DNA of 64,000 nt from Bacillus sp. SB49 (lineage in GTDB: Bacteria; Bacillota; Bacilli; Bacillales; Halobacillaceae): assembly GCF_000469135.2 (NCBI RefSeq), contig NZ_CP048117.1, positions 356,001 through 420,000 on the forward strand, in the 5' to 3' direction. Positions within the stretch are counted from its first letter, which is position 1, and every line of letters starts with the position of its first letter. The notes under the pieces were generated by a model that worked only from the letters and a program-made list of their open reading frames with translations, ran no database searches and was not told the DNA's origin. Positions 51,648-60,811 of the stretch are shown here, piece after piece. Position numbers and translations under genes: made by a program.

Positions 51648-53141
51648 TTGGATATTGTGACCGCACATGAAATGTACGAACGGGATCGGTTGGCGATGGA
51701 AGCGGGAATAGACGGCAGACTGTTGATGGAGAATGCAGGACGTGCCGTCGCTTATGACTTTCTGAAACGGATCGAACCTCACCAGAAGGTTGTCGTCTTA
51801 ATCGGAGGTGGAAACAACGGGGGAGACGGTTTCGTCATTGCCCGGACGTTGATGAACCTGGGCTGTCAGACGGAGGTCGTGCAGGTGGTGCCGGATGATA
51901 AGATCCGTGGCGACGCTTTGGAACATAAACGGTTGTTCGAGGCGTCCGGATACAGGTGTACGGTCTGTCCGGAAACGGCTGCGATCGCAGCTCTGCTGGA
52001 GGAATCGGATATCTGCATGGATGCGATTCTCGGTATAGGGGTCAAAGGGCGGTTGAAAGAGCCGATCGCCTCGATCATCCACCTCTGTAACGAAGCAGAC
52101 GTCCTGCGATTGGCAGTGGATATTCCTACTGGAGTCCCCGCTGGTGAAACGGACGAGGAATTCGACGGGTACCGGGCTCACTATACGTCCATCATCGAAG
52201 CGCCGAAGCTTAGTGCGTTCCTGCAGCAGACCCAGCCGTTCTATGGCGAATGGTCTGTCGTCGAAATCGGTCTTCCAAAACCGCTGCTTCCGGATGTCCG
52301 GCGTAGATGGTGGAGGGAGCAGGAAGTTCAAGAGACGCTGCCGAAACGGGATGCTCATGCACATAAGGGAACACATGGAAAAGGGTTGGTCATCGGAGGA
52401 TCTGCGCTCATGCCGGGTTCAATAGCCATGTCGGCAAGAGCTGCTCTGCGCAGCGGAGCGGGGTTGGTAGCTGTCGGTACCGAAAAAGAAGCCGTTCCAG
52501 CCATTGCCTCTTTCATCCAAGAGGCGACATTCGTAGACTTGTTCCGTGGACAAGTCCAAGATAATCTGGAAGGATATGATGGCATTGCTGTCGGCATGGG
52601 GCTTGGCAGGGAGGATTCCAAAGAATCTCTCGTAGGTGAAATCATCCGGCATGCGGAAGCTCCTCTGCTTCTGGATGCGGACGGTTTGTACCATGCCAAA
52701 GCTTTTCTTGAAGCGGTAGGAAGCCGGCAGTACCCGACGATACTGACTCCACATCCAGGAGAATTTGCGCATTTACTTGGTCTGTCTGTAAAAGAAGTGC
52801 TGCAATCTACCTTTTCTCTTACACGTGCATTCGCAGAAAAATACGGCGTCTATCTTGTTCTGAAAGGCCCTTCTACTATCATTACGTCACCGGACGGGCG
52901 GCAGCGTGTCGATACTTCCGGTAATGTGGGTCTTGCTAAAGGCGGCAGTGGTGATGTCTTGTCCGGAATCCTGCTTGCTATGATCATGCAGGGGGCGGAT
53001 GTGCTGGATGCCGTCTGCGACGGCTGTTTTGTTCACGGCCGGACAGCAGACCTTCTTGTGGAATCAGATCGATCGAATGTCGATTTGCTTGCGACGGATG
53101 TCATTGAAGGATTGTCCCGAACGTTTCGTACATTCTCATGA
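51648..53141 (+). CDS. Bifunctional NAD(P)H-hydrate epimerase / ADP-dependent dehydratase
   Basis: A 497-residue fusion that repairs hydrated NAD(P)H. The N-terminal epimerase domain (NnrE/YjeF_N; residues 1-215) has LMENAGRAVAYD, GGGNNGGDGFVIARTL and AVDIPTGV; the C-terminal dehydratase domain (NnrD) has HKGTHGKGLVIGGS, LDADGLYH, TPHPGEFAHLL and GSGDVLSG. Translation is assigned to TTG 51648, seven bases after AGGAGG. In Bacillus subtilis the dehydratase gene (yxkO) is elsewhere; here the fusion sits inside the acpS-ydcC block. Confidence 0.92.
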   Translation: MDIVTAHEMYERDRLAMEAGIDGRLLMENAGRAVAYDFLKRIEPHQKVVVLIGGGNNGGDGFVIARTLMNLGCQTEVVQVVPDDKIRGDALEHKRLFEASGYRCTVCPETAAIAALLEESDICMDAILGIGVKGRLKEPIASIIHLCNEADVLRLAVDIPTGVPAGETDEEFDGYRAHYTSIIEAPKLSAFLQQTQPFYGEWSVVEIGLPKPLLPDVRRRWWREQEVQETLPKRDAHAHKGTHGKGLVIGGSALMPGSIAMSARAALRSGAGLVAVGTEKEAVPAIASFIQEATFVDLFRGQVQDNLEGYDGIAVGMGLGREDSKESLVGEIIRHAEAPLLLDADGLYHAKAFLEAVGSRQYPTILTPHPGEFAHLLGLSVKEVLQSTFSLTRAFAEKYGVYLVLKGPSTIITSPDGRQRVDTSGNVGLAKGGSGDVLSGILLAMIMQGADVLDAVCDGCFVHGRTADLLVESDRSNVDLLATDVIEGLSRTFRTFS

Positions 53142-53186
53142 TTTCGTTCCCTTTGTCCTTAAGTAGAGACAAAGGAGTTGTGTCTT

Positions 53187-54209
53187 ATGCAAAGACGTTT
53201 TCTGATTCTACTATTCAGTTTGTTCGTCTTAGGTACACTGGCAGCTTGCGGCACCCAGTCTAAAGAGGATGTTGTCAAGAAGCTGGAGAAGCAGTCGGAG
53301 GAAATGGCAGGCTATAAGACCGAAGCAAACATGAAGATGAAAACCGGCAAGGCAGAGCAGAAATACCATATTCAAGTGTGGCATAAGAAAGATGATTTCT
53401 ATCGGGTGAAATTGAACAGCGACAAGGATGAGAAGGGAAGCCAGATCATCCTGAAGAATGACAGCGGCGTTTATGTGTTGACACCTGCCTTGAACAAGAG
53501 CTTCAAGTTCCAGAGTGAATGGCCGCAGAACACGAGCCAGCCTTATTTATATGCGTCTTTGTTGAATGACATCAAGGCAGATGATGATGCCGAATTCACG
53601 ACGTCGGATAAATATTATGAATTCAAGACGAAGACCAACTACCAAAACAATAAGACTCTCCCTTATCAGAAGATCTTCTTCGACAAAAAGTCTTACCAGC
53701 CCGTCATGGTTCAAGTATTTGATCAGGATATGAACGCACTGGTGGAAGTCCAATTCGCCAATTTCGCCAAAGATGATTCCTTGAAGAAAGAGGACTTTGA
53801 TGTAGATAAGAATATGGCGATGGCACCGACGGAAGCACCTGTTGCGAACATGGAAGGACAAGAGCTTGAAGAAGTGCTGTATCCGGAAGAGACATTCGGT
53901 GCAGAACTTGCAGAAGAGCAGGAAGTCAAAACAGATGACGGCAAGCGGATCATTATGAGCTATGCCGGCGAGAAGAATTTTACGCTTGTCCAGGAGAAAG
54001 CAGAGGTGGAAGCCGCAAGCGCATTATTCTCCGTACAGGTGAACGGTGACCCGGTTCAGCTTGAAGGCGGCGTGATCGGTGCGATGGAGAATAACCGTCT
54101 GGAATGGACGCAGGACGGAACCACGTATCAGCTTGCCAGCAATGAATTGACGAAGGATGAAATGATTTCGGTAGCAAGCTCCATCTATAATGGAGACATG
54201 GTGAAATAG
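53187..54209 (+). CDS. LolA-like outer membrane lipoprotein-sorting fold lipoprotein (YdcC)
   Basis: A 340-residue lipoprotein with signal peptide and lipobox LAAC (Cys21). The mature part has the LolA-like half-barrel pattern (VVKKLEKQSEEMAGYKTEANMKMKTG ... YHIQVWHKKDDFYRVKL). It corresponds to Bacillus YdcC, whose relatives include GerS, needed for spore cortex modification in Clostridioides. Position between acpS and alr is conserved. ATG 53187 follows AAAGGAG. Confidence 0.87.
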   Translation: MQRRFLILLFSLFVLGTLAACGTQSKEDVVKKLEKQSEEMAGYKTEANMKMKTGKAEQKYHIQVWHKKDDFYRVKLNSDKDEKGSQIILKNDSGVYVLTPALNKSFKFQSEWPQNTSQPYLYASLLNDIKADDDAEFTTSDKYYEFKTKTNYQNNKTLPYQKIFFDKKSYQPVMVQVFDQDMNALVEVQFANFAKDDSLKKEDFDVDKNMAMAPTEAPVANMEGQELEEVLYPEETFGAELAEEQEVKTDDGKRIIMSYAGEKNFTLVQEKAEVEAASALFSVQVNGDPVQLEGGVIGAMENNRLEWTQDGTTYQLASNELTKDEMISVASSIYNGDMVK

Positions 54210-54216
54210 TCGCTGG

Positions 54217-54252
54217 TTGGAGCAGGCTTAACGGTCTGCTTTATTTTTATTT
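54217..54252 (+). terminator. Possible terminator after the ydcC-like gene
   Basis: GGAGCAG / CTGCTTT arms with a T-rich tail. The stem is short. Confidence 0.5.
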
Positions 54253-54347
54253 TCCGTACCTCTAAAGATTCCCCCTTATGCGATTTGACAGTCCCCGGCA
54301 ATCATTCAATAATAGGAAGATACATTAGTTGCAGAGGAGCGGACGTT

Positions 54348-55502
54348 TTGCCAATGAGTTACTATCGAGATACTTACGTAGAAGTGAATCTGAACCATAT
54401 TGCACAGAATATCCATCAATTGAAGGAGCGTCTCGGCTCTTCAAAGAAAATCTATGCGGTTGTCAAGGCGGACGCATACGGACACGGAGATATCCAGGTG
54501 GCAGAGGCTGCCTTGGAAGCAGGAGCGGAAGGACTTGCCGTTGCGATCCTGGATGAAGCGTTGAAACTAAGAGAAGCGGGTGTGACAGCCCCGCTGCTCG
54601 TCATGGGCTGGATTCGTCCGGAAGATGCGGCACTGGCAGCCGTCCATGATATCGCCGTCACCGTATTTCAGCGGGAGTGGCTGGATCAGGCTGGAGAGCA
54701 GGCATTGGAACGGCCGCTCCGTATACATTTGAAGTTGGACACAGGGATGGGGCGGATCGGAGTACGATCCGAAGCCGAGCTGGATGAAATCCTTCCTTAT
54801 ATCGATGAGCAGCCGAACTTCCAATTAGAAGCGCTTTTCACCCATTTTGCGACAGCTGATGAAGCAGATACGACATACTTGGAGGAGCAGCAGCGCCGCT
54901 TTGATGAATTGTTCGCTCATTTTGAAGGAAAATGGCAGGAAAATGTCGAAATTCATACGAGTAACAGCGCAGCGAGCATGCGCTTTCCGGAAAAAACGGC
55001 CCATTTTGTCCGTTTTGGTATCAGCATGTACGGTTTATATCCGTCGCAGGATGTGAAGCGGGAACGTCCGATTGATTTGCAGCCCGCGATGTCGCTGCAT
55101 AGTCAATTGATTCACGTGAAACAATTGGAAGCCGGTGAAGCAGTCAGTTATGGTGCCACGTATAAGGCGCAGGAAACCGAGTGGATCGGCACCGTACCGA
55201 TCGGTTACGCGGACGGCTGGACGAGGAAATTGCAGGGGATGGACGTGCTGGTTGACGGAAAGCGCCATCCGATTGTCGGAAGAATTTGCATGGATCAACT
55301 CATGATTCGGCTGGATCAGGAATATCCTATAGGGACAAAGGTTACCTTAATTGGTAAACAGGAGGATCAGGAGATCTCCGCAGATGACATAGCCGCCAGG
55401 TTGGATACCATCAATTACGAGGTGCCTTGTATGATCGGCAGCCGGGTACCGCGTGTGTACGTGAAAGATGGCAGGATCGTAGATGTCAAAAACGCTCTCT
55501 GA
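54348..55502 (+). CDS. alr: Alanine racemase
   Basis: A 384-residue PLP enzyme that makes D-alanine for peptidoglycan. The PLP lysine is in YAVVKADAYGHG near residue 40 and the second catalytic tyrosine in VSYGATYKA; HLKLDTGMGRIG is also typical. The start is assigned to TTG 54348 because GAGGAG lies eight bases before it; the ATG at 54354 would be 14 bases away. It precedes the toxin-antitoxin pair, as in Bacillus. Confidence 0.92.
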   Translation: MPMSYYRDTYVEVNLNHIAQNIHQLKERLGSSKKIYAVVKADAYGHGDIQVAEAALEAGAEGLAVAILDEALKLREAGVTAPLLVMGWIRPEDAALAAVHDIAVTVFQREWLDQAGEQALERPLRIHLKLDTGMGRIGVRSEAELDEILPYIDEQPNFQLEALFTHFATADEADTTYLEEQQRRFDELFAHFEGKWQENVEIHTSNSAASMRFPEKTAHFVRFGISMYGLYPSQDVKRERPIDLQPAMSLHSQLIHVKQLEAGEAVSYGATYKAQETEWIGTVPIGYADGWTRKLQGMDVLVDGKRHPIVGRICMDQLMIRLDQEYPIGTKVTLIGKQEDQEISADDIAARLDTINYEVPCMIGSRVPRVYVKDGRIVDVKNAL

Positions 55503-55658
55503 CGCGGATTGGACAATTCTCCCTATGTAAGGATAACAGGTTCCATGATTCACGAAAAAATTCCAACACTCCTTTGCAATGGACACTCCCGTTTGATAAG
55601 ATTAGAGTGGACTAATTGACTGGTTTCTTTTGAGAGAAGATGGTGGAGGTGTATGGTT

Positions 55659-55934
55659 TTGTCCGATAGCATGCAGGAGATTGTCATCCGGATTCCGGAT
55701 AACCTACTCAATGAAGTGGATGGCTTCATTCAACTCGAAAACAGTGATCGGAGCGATTTCATGTGTCAAGCAACGAAAATGTATTTGCGTGAAAAGAAAC
55801 AGCGTCATATAAGAGAATCCATGCGTAGAGGCTACATGGAAATGGCGAAAATCAATCTCAACATCGCTTCAGAAGCGTTCCAAGCTGAAGAGGAGGCAGA
55901 CCACACCCTGGAGCAATTAGTGAGCGGGGTGTGA
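55659..55934 (+). CDS. ndoAI: Antitoxin NdoAI (MazE-type, ribbon-helix-helix)
   Basis: A 91-residue antitoxin. [18 protein letters not shown] forms the ribbon-helix-helix DNA-binding part; the C-terminal [27 protein letters not shown] is nearly the same as in Bacillus EndoAI and binds the toxin. TTG 55659 is nine bases after GGTGGAGG; the ATG at 55653 is only three bases from it. The stop overlaps the start region of the toxin gene. Confidence 0.9.
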   Translation: MSDSMQEIVIRIPDNLLNEVDGFIQLENSDRSDFMCQATKMYLREKKQRHIRESMRRGYMEMAKINLNIASEAFQAEEEADHTLEQLVSGV

Positions 55935-55939
55935 AGCCG

Positions 55940-56290
55940 GTGATAGTCAAACGAGGAGACGTTTATTTCGCTGATTTGTCCCCGGTCGTGGGATCCGAAC
56001 AAGGCGGGGTTCGTCCTGTACTCATCCTCCAAAATGATATTGGTAATCGTTTTAGCCCTACGGTAATCGTCGCCGCGATTACTGCGCAAATACAAAAAGC
56101 CAAACTCCCTACACACGTAGAAATTAACGCAGAAAAATACGGGTTCGAACGAAACTCTGTGATCCTATTGGAACAAATCAGAACGATTGATAAACAGCGT
56201 TTGACCGACAAGATTACTCAACTGGATGAACCGATGATGCAGCAAGTGAACAAATCCTTGCAGATCAGTCTCGGTTTGATCGATTTCTGA
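55940..56290 (+). CDS. ndoA: Endoribonuclease toxin NdoA (MazF/EndoA)
   Basis: A 116-residue toxin, the same length as Bacillus Endo[46 protein letters not shown] and [30 protein letters not shown] are almost unchanged from that protein, which cleaves mRNA at UACAU. GTG 55940 gives the conserved MIVKRGD start; GTG 55931, overlapping the antitoxin stop, would add three residues. Confidence 0.93.
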   Translation: MIVKRGDVYFADLSPVVGSEQGGVRPVLILQNDIGNRFSPTVIVAAITAQIQKAKLPTHVEINAEKYGFERNSVILLEQIRTIDKQRLTDKITQLDEPMMQQVNKSLQISLGLIDF

Positions 56291-56310
56291 TCCGTCTAAG
56301 CTATTCCATA

Positions 56311-56349
56311 ATAAAGTTGCCTGGATAAAGGTAACTTTATTTTTTTTTA
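56311..56349 (+). terminator. Terminator after ndoA
   Basis: TAAAGTT / AACTTTA arms with an inner loop, then nine T residues. It separates the toxin-antitoxin unit from the sigma-B operon. Confidence 0.75.
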
Positions 56350-56357
56350 CGTTTATA

Positions 56358-56383
56358 GTTTATAATAAGATTTATAAGGGTAA
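56358..56383 (+). promoter_or_regulatory. Possible sigma-B promoter upstream of rsbR
   Basis: GTTTAT (56358-56363), a 14-base spacer and GGGTAA (56378-56383) resemble the sigma-B consensus GTTTaa-N12-15-GGGTAt. It lies about 120 bases before rsbRA. In Bacillus subtilis this promoter is sigma-A type, so autoregulation of the whole operon would be a difference. Confidence 0.45.
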
Positions 56384-56505
56384 TGATGATGGCGTGATTT
56401 TTTAATGCGTGAAGGTATGATAATTCGCTTATTTTTGTTAATATTATATTCAAATATTATTAGAACGGAATTATAGAAGGGTAATACAGGCGGAGGTTTG
56501 AAAAA

Positions 56506-57375
56506 ATGGACGAACGATTGAAGAACGTAGTAATCGAGTATAGTGATGACATAGTAAAAATGTGGTTGGAAGAAGTGAATGCACATAAGCAGAACGACTA
56601 TACGTCGACGATTTCCGACGAAATGTTCGAAAGTACAAACAGGGAATTCGTCAATGTCATTTTCTCCAGCATTGAAAAACAGGGGTTGTCCTCCGATTTG
56701 GACGATTTCTCGGAGCGGCTGATTAACTTAGGCTGGCCGCTGAGCTATCTGACAGATGGGATGCAGGTATTCCGCCGCGTGGTGACCGGCTTCATCCTGA
56801 ACCAGTCGGATCAAATAGACTCGGATTATTTCTCCAGGGTACTGAAGGAAGTGGACGGTTGGGTGGATCCGATCATCAACCGCCTTGTTAATGAGTATTC
56901 CGGGAGCTGGGAACACATCGTTTCCCTTCAACGTGTCGCTCTTCAGGAACTTTCAGCTCCGCTCATTCCTGTCATGGAAAACATTACGATCATGCCGCTT
57001 ATCGGAACGATCGACACAGAACGTGCCAAGCTCATTATGGAGAACCTGCTGGACGGGGTCATCAAGCACAATGCGGAAGTCGTGCTGATCGACATTACCG
57101 GAGTTCCGGTCGTCGATACAATGGTTGCCCACCACATCATCCAGGCGGCAGAAGCGGTCCGTCTTATCGGTTCCCGCTGCATATTGGTAGGGATACGTCC
57201 GGAAATTGCCCAGACCATCGTCAATCTTGGTATCGATTTAGGGAAGTTCCCTACGAAGAGCTCCTTGAGAAAAGGTTTTCAAACAGCGCTCGAATTAACG
57301 AATCGCCGGATCGAAGATACACAAAACACCTACGAGGATATTGAGAAATTGATTGATTCGCTAGATAAGGAGTGA
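56506..57375 (+). CDS. rsbRA: Stressosome co-antagonist RsbRA
   Basis: A 289-residue stressosome subunit. The N-terminal half is a non-heme globin-like sensor domain; the C-terminal STAS domain carries phosphorylatable Thr171 (GTIDTERA) and Thr205 (VDTMVAHH), at the same positions as in Bacillus subtilis RsbRA. It forms the large stress-sensing complex with RsbS and RsbT. GGAGG precedes ATG 56506. Confidence 0.95.
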   Translation: MDERLKNVVIEYSDDIVKMWLEEVNAHKQNDYTSTISDEMFESTNREFVNVIFSSIEKQGLSSDLDDFSERLINLGWPLSYLTDGMQVFRRVVTGFILNQSDQIDSDYFSRVLKEVDGWVDPIINRLVNEYSGSWEHIVSLQRVALQELSAPLIPVMENITIMPLIGTIDTERAKLIMENLLDGVIKHNAEVVLIDITGVPVVDTMVAHHIIQAAEAVRLIGSRCILVGIRPEIAQTIVNLGIDLGKFPTKSSLRKGFQTALELTNRRIEDTQNTYEDIEKLIDSLDKE

Positions 57376-57380
57376 GAACA

Positions 57381-57737
57381 GTGAGAATACCGATTCTGAA
57401 GCTTCATAATTATCTGTTGATCTCTATCCAGATCGATTTGGATGATCAGACAGCTATCCAGTTTCAAGAAGACTTGCTCAGTAAGATCCATGAAAGTGGT
57501 GCGACAGGGGTCGTCATCGATTTGACGTCTGTGGACATCATTGATTCCTTTATTGCCAAAGTACTCGGCGATGTGGTGACCATGTCCGACTTGATGGGTG
57601 CCAAGGTCGTACTGACAGGTATCCAACCGGCTGTTGCCATGACTCTGATAGACTTGGGTATCCATCTCCAAGACGTTCCTACAGCATTAGACTTAGAACA
57701 AGGGCTGATTAAACTTCGCCAGGAATTGGAGGAGTGA
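57381..57737 (+). CDS. rsbS: Stressosome antagonist RsbS
   Basis: A 118-residue STAS-domain protein. The phosphorylated serine lies in [15 protein letters not shown]. It holds RsbT in the stressosome until phosphorylated. GTG 57381 is eight bases after AAGGAG; GTG 57372, overlapping the rsbRA stop, would add three residues and give the Bacillus length. Confidence 0.95.
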   Translation: MRIPILKLHNYLLISIQIDLDDQTAIQFQEDLLSKIHESGATGVVIDLTSVDIIDSFIAKVLGDVVTMSDLMGAKVVLTGIQPAVAMTLIDLGIHLQDVPTALDLEQGLIKLRQELEE

Positions 57738-57739
57738 GT

Positions 57740-58141
57740 ATGGACTTCCAATCCTGTGTCAATATAAAAAAGGAGTGGGACATCGTCGGGGCACGACAAC
57801 TGGGCCGGGACATTTCCAGGAAAATCGGTTTCGGCACCGTTGATCAAGCGCGGATTGCCACTGCCATATCTGAACTGGCAAGGAACATATACTTATATGC
57901 TGGAACGGGGAAAGTATGTTTTGAAGTGATGGAAGATATGAACAAAAAAGGAATCAGGATTGTTGCGATGGACAGCGGTCCCGGAATTAAAGATATCAGC
58001 CAGGTGATGGAAGACGGCTTTACGACTTCCGGAGGGCTTGGTGCCGGATTGCCCGGAGTGAAACGATTGATGGACGATTTCGATATCGTTTCGGAAGAAG
58101 GGGAAGGTACGGAAATAAGAGTTGTTAAATGGCTCCGTTAG
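57740..58141 (+). CDS. rsbT: Serine/threonine kinase RsbT
   Basis: A 133-residue GHKL-type protein kinase. The N box is SELARNIYLYAGTG, then DSGPGIKD and GGLGAGLPGVKRLMDDF for ATP binding. It phosphorylates RsbS and RsbR, then leaves the stressosome to activate the RsbU phosphatase. ATG 57740 follows GGAGGAG at the end of rsbS. Confidence 0.95.
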   Translation: MDFQSCVNIKKEWDIVGARQLGRDISRKIGFGTVDQARIATAISELARNIYLYAGTGKVCFEVMEDMNKKGIRIVAMDSGPGIKDISQVMEDGFTTSGGLGAGLPGVKRLMDDFDIVSEEGEGTEIRVVKWLR

Positions 58142-58155
58142 AGGAGGTATAACTG

Positions 58156-59166
58156 ATGAGTACATTGAAGCTCGATTTGGAGAATTATAAGGAACTTTTG
58201 CAGGAGTATATTAAGACGAAAGATGAGCAGGCTCTGTATCAGGCAGAGCAGTTCAGTAAGCATTCGATGCAGCAGAATATTTCACCGGAAGAAATCATCA
58301 ATGTCCACATTCAGTCGTTACAAGAAATATACCCGGATATGCCCGAGTATATTCAATCTTCGATGAACTTCCTTTTGGAAACGATGATCTCCTACGGTCT
58401 TGCCTATCAGGAGTATCAGTCTCTCAGGGAAAAGCAGCTGGAGCTGAAATCAGAGATATCGGTAGCTGCCAATATGCAGAAGACGCTGCTTTCGACAGTT
58501 AAGCCGGAGCTTGCTGAAGTAGAGGTCGGAGCCCTGAGCGTTCCGGCCAAGCAGATGAACGGAGATTATCATCACTTCGTGGATGACGAAAAAGGGAGTC
58601 TAGGAATTGCTATCGCTGATGTCATCGGTAAAGGGGTCCCGGCGGCCTTGTGTATGTCGATGATCAAATATTCGATGGACAGTTTTCCTGAAATGAGGAC
58701 GGACCCGAGCGTCATTCTTGGGAGCCTGAACCGCGTCGTGGAACGCAACGTCGATGCGAGCATGTTCATTACGATGTTCTACGGATTATACGATACCAAC
58801 GATCACACTTTCTCTTATTCCTCTGCCGGTCACGAACCGGGTTTCTATTACCATAGTGACAGGGACGAATTTGAGGAAATTGACGTTCCCGGCCTGGTGC
58901 TCGGCGTTTCACCGGATGTCACTTACACGCAATATGAAAAGAAAGTGGAAAAGGGAGACATGATCATTCTTCTGACAGATGGTGTGACCGAATGCCGTCA
59001 GGGGGAGCGGTTCATCGAACAGGAAGAAGTTCTCCACGTCATCAAACAGTACGCACACCTGCCTGCTCAAGGGATTGTAGACCATGTGTACAAGCATTTC
59101 GAGCGTTTGCAGGACTTCCAGCTTCGCGATGATTTCACTTTGATTATCCTGCGCCGTAATGTTTAA
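58156..59166 (+). CDS. rsbU: PP2C-type phosphatase RsbU
   Basis: A 336-residue phosphatase. The first 85 residues or so form the helical domain that binds RsbT; from about residue 110 a PPM/SpoIIE-type phosphatase domain follows with metal-binding Asp in NGDYHHFV, IADVIGKGVPAALCM, SAGHEPGF and LTDGVTE ... RDDFTLI. It dephosphorylates RsbV to start the sigma-B response. Its stop codon is part of the promoter of rsbV. Confidence 0.95.
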   Translation: MSTLKLDLENYKELLQEYIKTKDEQALYQAEQFSKHSMQQNISPEEIINVHIQSLQEIYPDMPEYIQSSMNFLLETMISYGLAYQEYQSLREKQLELKSEISVAANMQKTLLSTVKPELAEVEVGALSVPAKQMNGDYHHFVDDEKGSLGIAIADVIGKGVPAALCMSMIKYSMDSFPEMRTDPSVILGSLNRVVERNVDASMFITMFYGLYDTNDHTFSYSSAGHEPGFYYHSDRDEFEEIDVPGLVLGVSPDVTYTQYEKKVEKGDMIILLTDGVTECRQGERFIEQEEVLHVIKQYAHLPAQGIVDHVYKHFERLQDFQLRDDFTLIILRRNV

Positions 59167-59186
59167 CGGCCTGTTGGGACGGGTAC
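59161..59186 (+). promoter_or_regulatory. Sigma-B promoter in front of rsbV
   Basis: GTTTAA (59161-59166, the last sense codon and stop of rsbU), a 14-base spacer and GGGTAC (59181-59186) match the sigma-B consensus almost completely. It drives rsbV-rsbW-sigB-rsbX and gives positive autoregulation, as at the same place in Bacillus subtilis. Confidence 0.85.
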
Positions 59187-59231
59187 TATCGATGTGATTG
59201 ACTTTTTTAGGATCTTAGGAGGGTAAATGGT

Positions 59232-59561
59232 ATGAACTTAACTATAGATGTTACGAATAAAGAAAGTGTTACGACCGTTGTTTTATCCGGAGAGGTAGAT
59301 GCATTCACCGCTCCTAAATTGAAGGAAACGCTGCTTCCTTTGACGAAAGAACAAGGTCAGGTACTCGAAGTGGATTTTGGAAGTGTCAGCTATATGGATT
59401 CTACAGGTCTCGGTGTGTTCATCAGTGCTCTGAAGTCCACGAAGGAACATGGAACGGAAATGAGACTTATCCATATGCAGGACCGGGTATATCGTCTGTT
59501 TAAAATCACCGGCTTAACCGAAATCATGACGATTGATTCTACAGTGCAAGGTGGAATGTAA
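59232..59561 (+). CDS. rsbV: Anti-anti-sigma factor RsbV
   Basis: A 109-residue STAS protein. The regulatory serine is Ser57 in YMDSTGLGVF. Unphosphorylated RsbV binds RsbW and frees sigma-B. GGAGGG precedes ATG 59232. Confidence 0.95.
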   Translation: MNLTIDVTNKESVTTVVLSGEVDAFTAPKLKETLLPLTKEQGQVLEVDFGSVSYMDSTGLGVFISALKSTKEHGTEMRLIHMQDRVYRLFKITGLTEIMTIDSTVQGGM

Positions 59562-59563
59562 TA

Positions 59564-60040
59564 ATGGAACCATTTGATTTTGTCGAAGTGAAAGTACCAG
59601 CCAAAGCAGAATACATCGGGGTTGTTCGTCTGAGTACGTCAGGGATCGCCAACCGTATGGGTTTTTCCTACGAAGATATCGAGGATTTGAAGGTGGCGAT
59701 ATCAGAAGCCATTACGAATGCCGTCAAGCATGCGTATAAAGAAACGGGCGAAGGCGAAATTACGATCGGCTTTGGAGTATATCAGGACCGCTTGGAAGTC
59801 ATGGTGGCAGATCACGGTGGAAGCTTTGATTTGGGCGAGGTGAAAGAAGACATCGGCCCGTACAAGCAGGATGATGATATTGAAGAGCTCCGCGAAGGTG
59901 GTTTCGGCCTGTTCCTCATCGATGCATTGATGGACAAAGTTGAAATCAACAGTAAATATGGAGTCATCGTCTTAATGACGAAATACCTCCATGAAACTGG
60001 GGTGGGTCAAGATGGCGACCAAATCACAACACCACAATGA
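59564..60040 (+). CDS. rsbW: Anti-sigma factor and serine kinase RsbW
   Basis: A 158-residue GHKL-fold kinase (DLKVAISEAITNAVKHAY, VADHGGSFDLG, GGFGLFLIDALMD). It binds sigma-B or phosphorylates RsbV. It starts two bases after the rsbV stop and overlaps sigB by 29 bases. Confidence 0.95.
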   Translation: MEPFDFVEVKVPAKAEYIGVVRLSTSGIANRMGFSYEDIEDLKVAISEAITNAVKHAYKETGEGEITIGFGVYQDRLEVMVADHGGSFDLGEVKEDIGPYKQDDDIEELREGGFGLFLIDALMDKVEINSKYGVIVLMTKYLHETGVGQDGDQITTPQ

Positions 60041-60791
60041 AGAAGTATATGAATGGATAGCACATTTACAAGAACACCCGCGTGATGAGGTAATACAGGA
60101 GAAAATCGTTCTTGTTTATAAAGACCTGGTCGAATCCATCGCTCGGAAGTATTCCAAGAACAGTACGATCCACGAAGATTTGGTGCAGGTGGGCATGCTG
60201 GGTCTGCTAGCTGCCATCCGCAGGTACGACCCGGAATTCGGAAAGTCTTTTGAATCCTTTGCGATTCCGACCATCATCGGTGAAATCAAACGGTTCATCC
60301 GCGATAAGACATGGAGTGTCCATGTACCGAGGCGGATCAAGGAACTCGGCCCGAAGATTAAGAAAGCGGCCGAAGAATTGACGAATATGCTGCAGCGTTC
60401 TCCTTCTGTGTTGGAAATCGCTGATTATCTGGAAGTTTCGGAGGAAGATGTACTGGAAACGATGGAAATGGGCAAAAGCTACAAAGCCTTGTCCGTCGAC
60501 AGGAAGATCGAAGCCGATTCCGACGGGAGTACCGTTACCATTCTCGATTTAATCGGGAATCAGGATGATGGATATTCGAACATCGACCAAAAGATGCTGC
60601 TTGAGAAGATACTCCCGATCCTGAGCGAACGAGAGCAGGAAATACTGCAGTGTACGTATTTTGAGAACATGAGCCAGAAAGACACCGGAGAGCGACTGGG
60701 AATATCACAAATGCATGTTTCCCGACTGCAAAGAAGAGCACTCCGTAAGTTGAGGGAAGCCTTGCAATCTGAATCCATAGAGGTATTCTAG
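60012..60791 (+). CDS. sigB: RNA polymerase sigma factor SigB
   Basis: A 259-residue sigma-70 family group 3 factor. Region 2 is DLVQVGMLGLLAAIRRYDPEFGKSFESFAIPTIIGEIKRFIRDKTW, region 3 follows, and region 4 is LSEREQEILQCTYFENMSQKDTGERLGISQMHVSRLQRRALRKL. It directs general stress genes. ATG 60012 lies within the end of rsbW, behind GGGGTGGG. Confidence 0.96.
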   Translation: MATKSQHHNEEVYEWIAHLQEHPRDEVIQEKIVLVYKDLVESIARKYSKNSTIHEDLVQVGMLGLLAAIRRYDPEFGKSFESFAIPTIIGEIKRFIRDKTWSVHVPRRIKELGPKIKKAAEELTNMLQRSPSVLEIADYLEVSEEDVLETMEMGKSYKALSVDRKIEADSDGSTVTILDLIGNQDDGYSNIDQKMLLEKILPILSEREQEILQCTYFENMSQKDTGERLGISQMHVSRLQRRALRKLREALQSESIEVF

Positions 60792-60811
60792 TGGAAAAGG
60801 AGAGTAAGCGC

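Noticed and set aside
56479..56484. GGGTAA just before rsbRA as a sigma-B -10 element
   Set aside because: No GTTT-like -35 at the proper distance; the pair at 56358-56383 is better.
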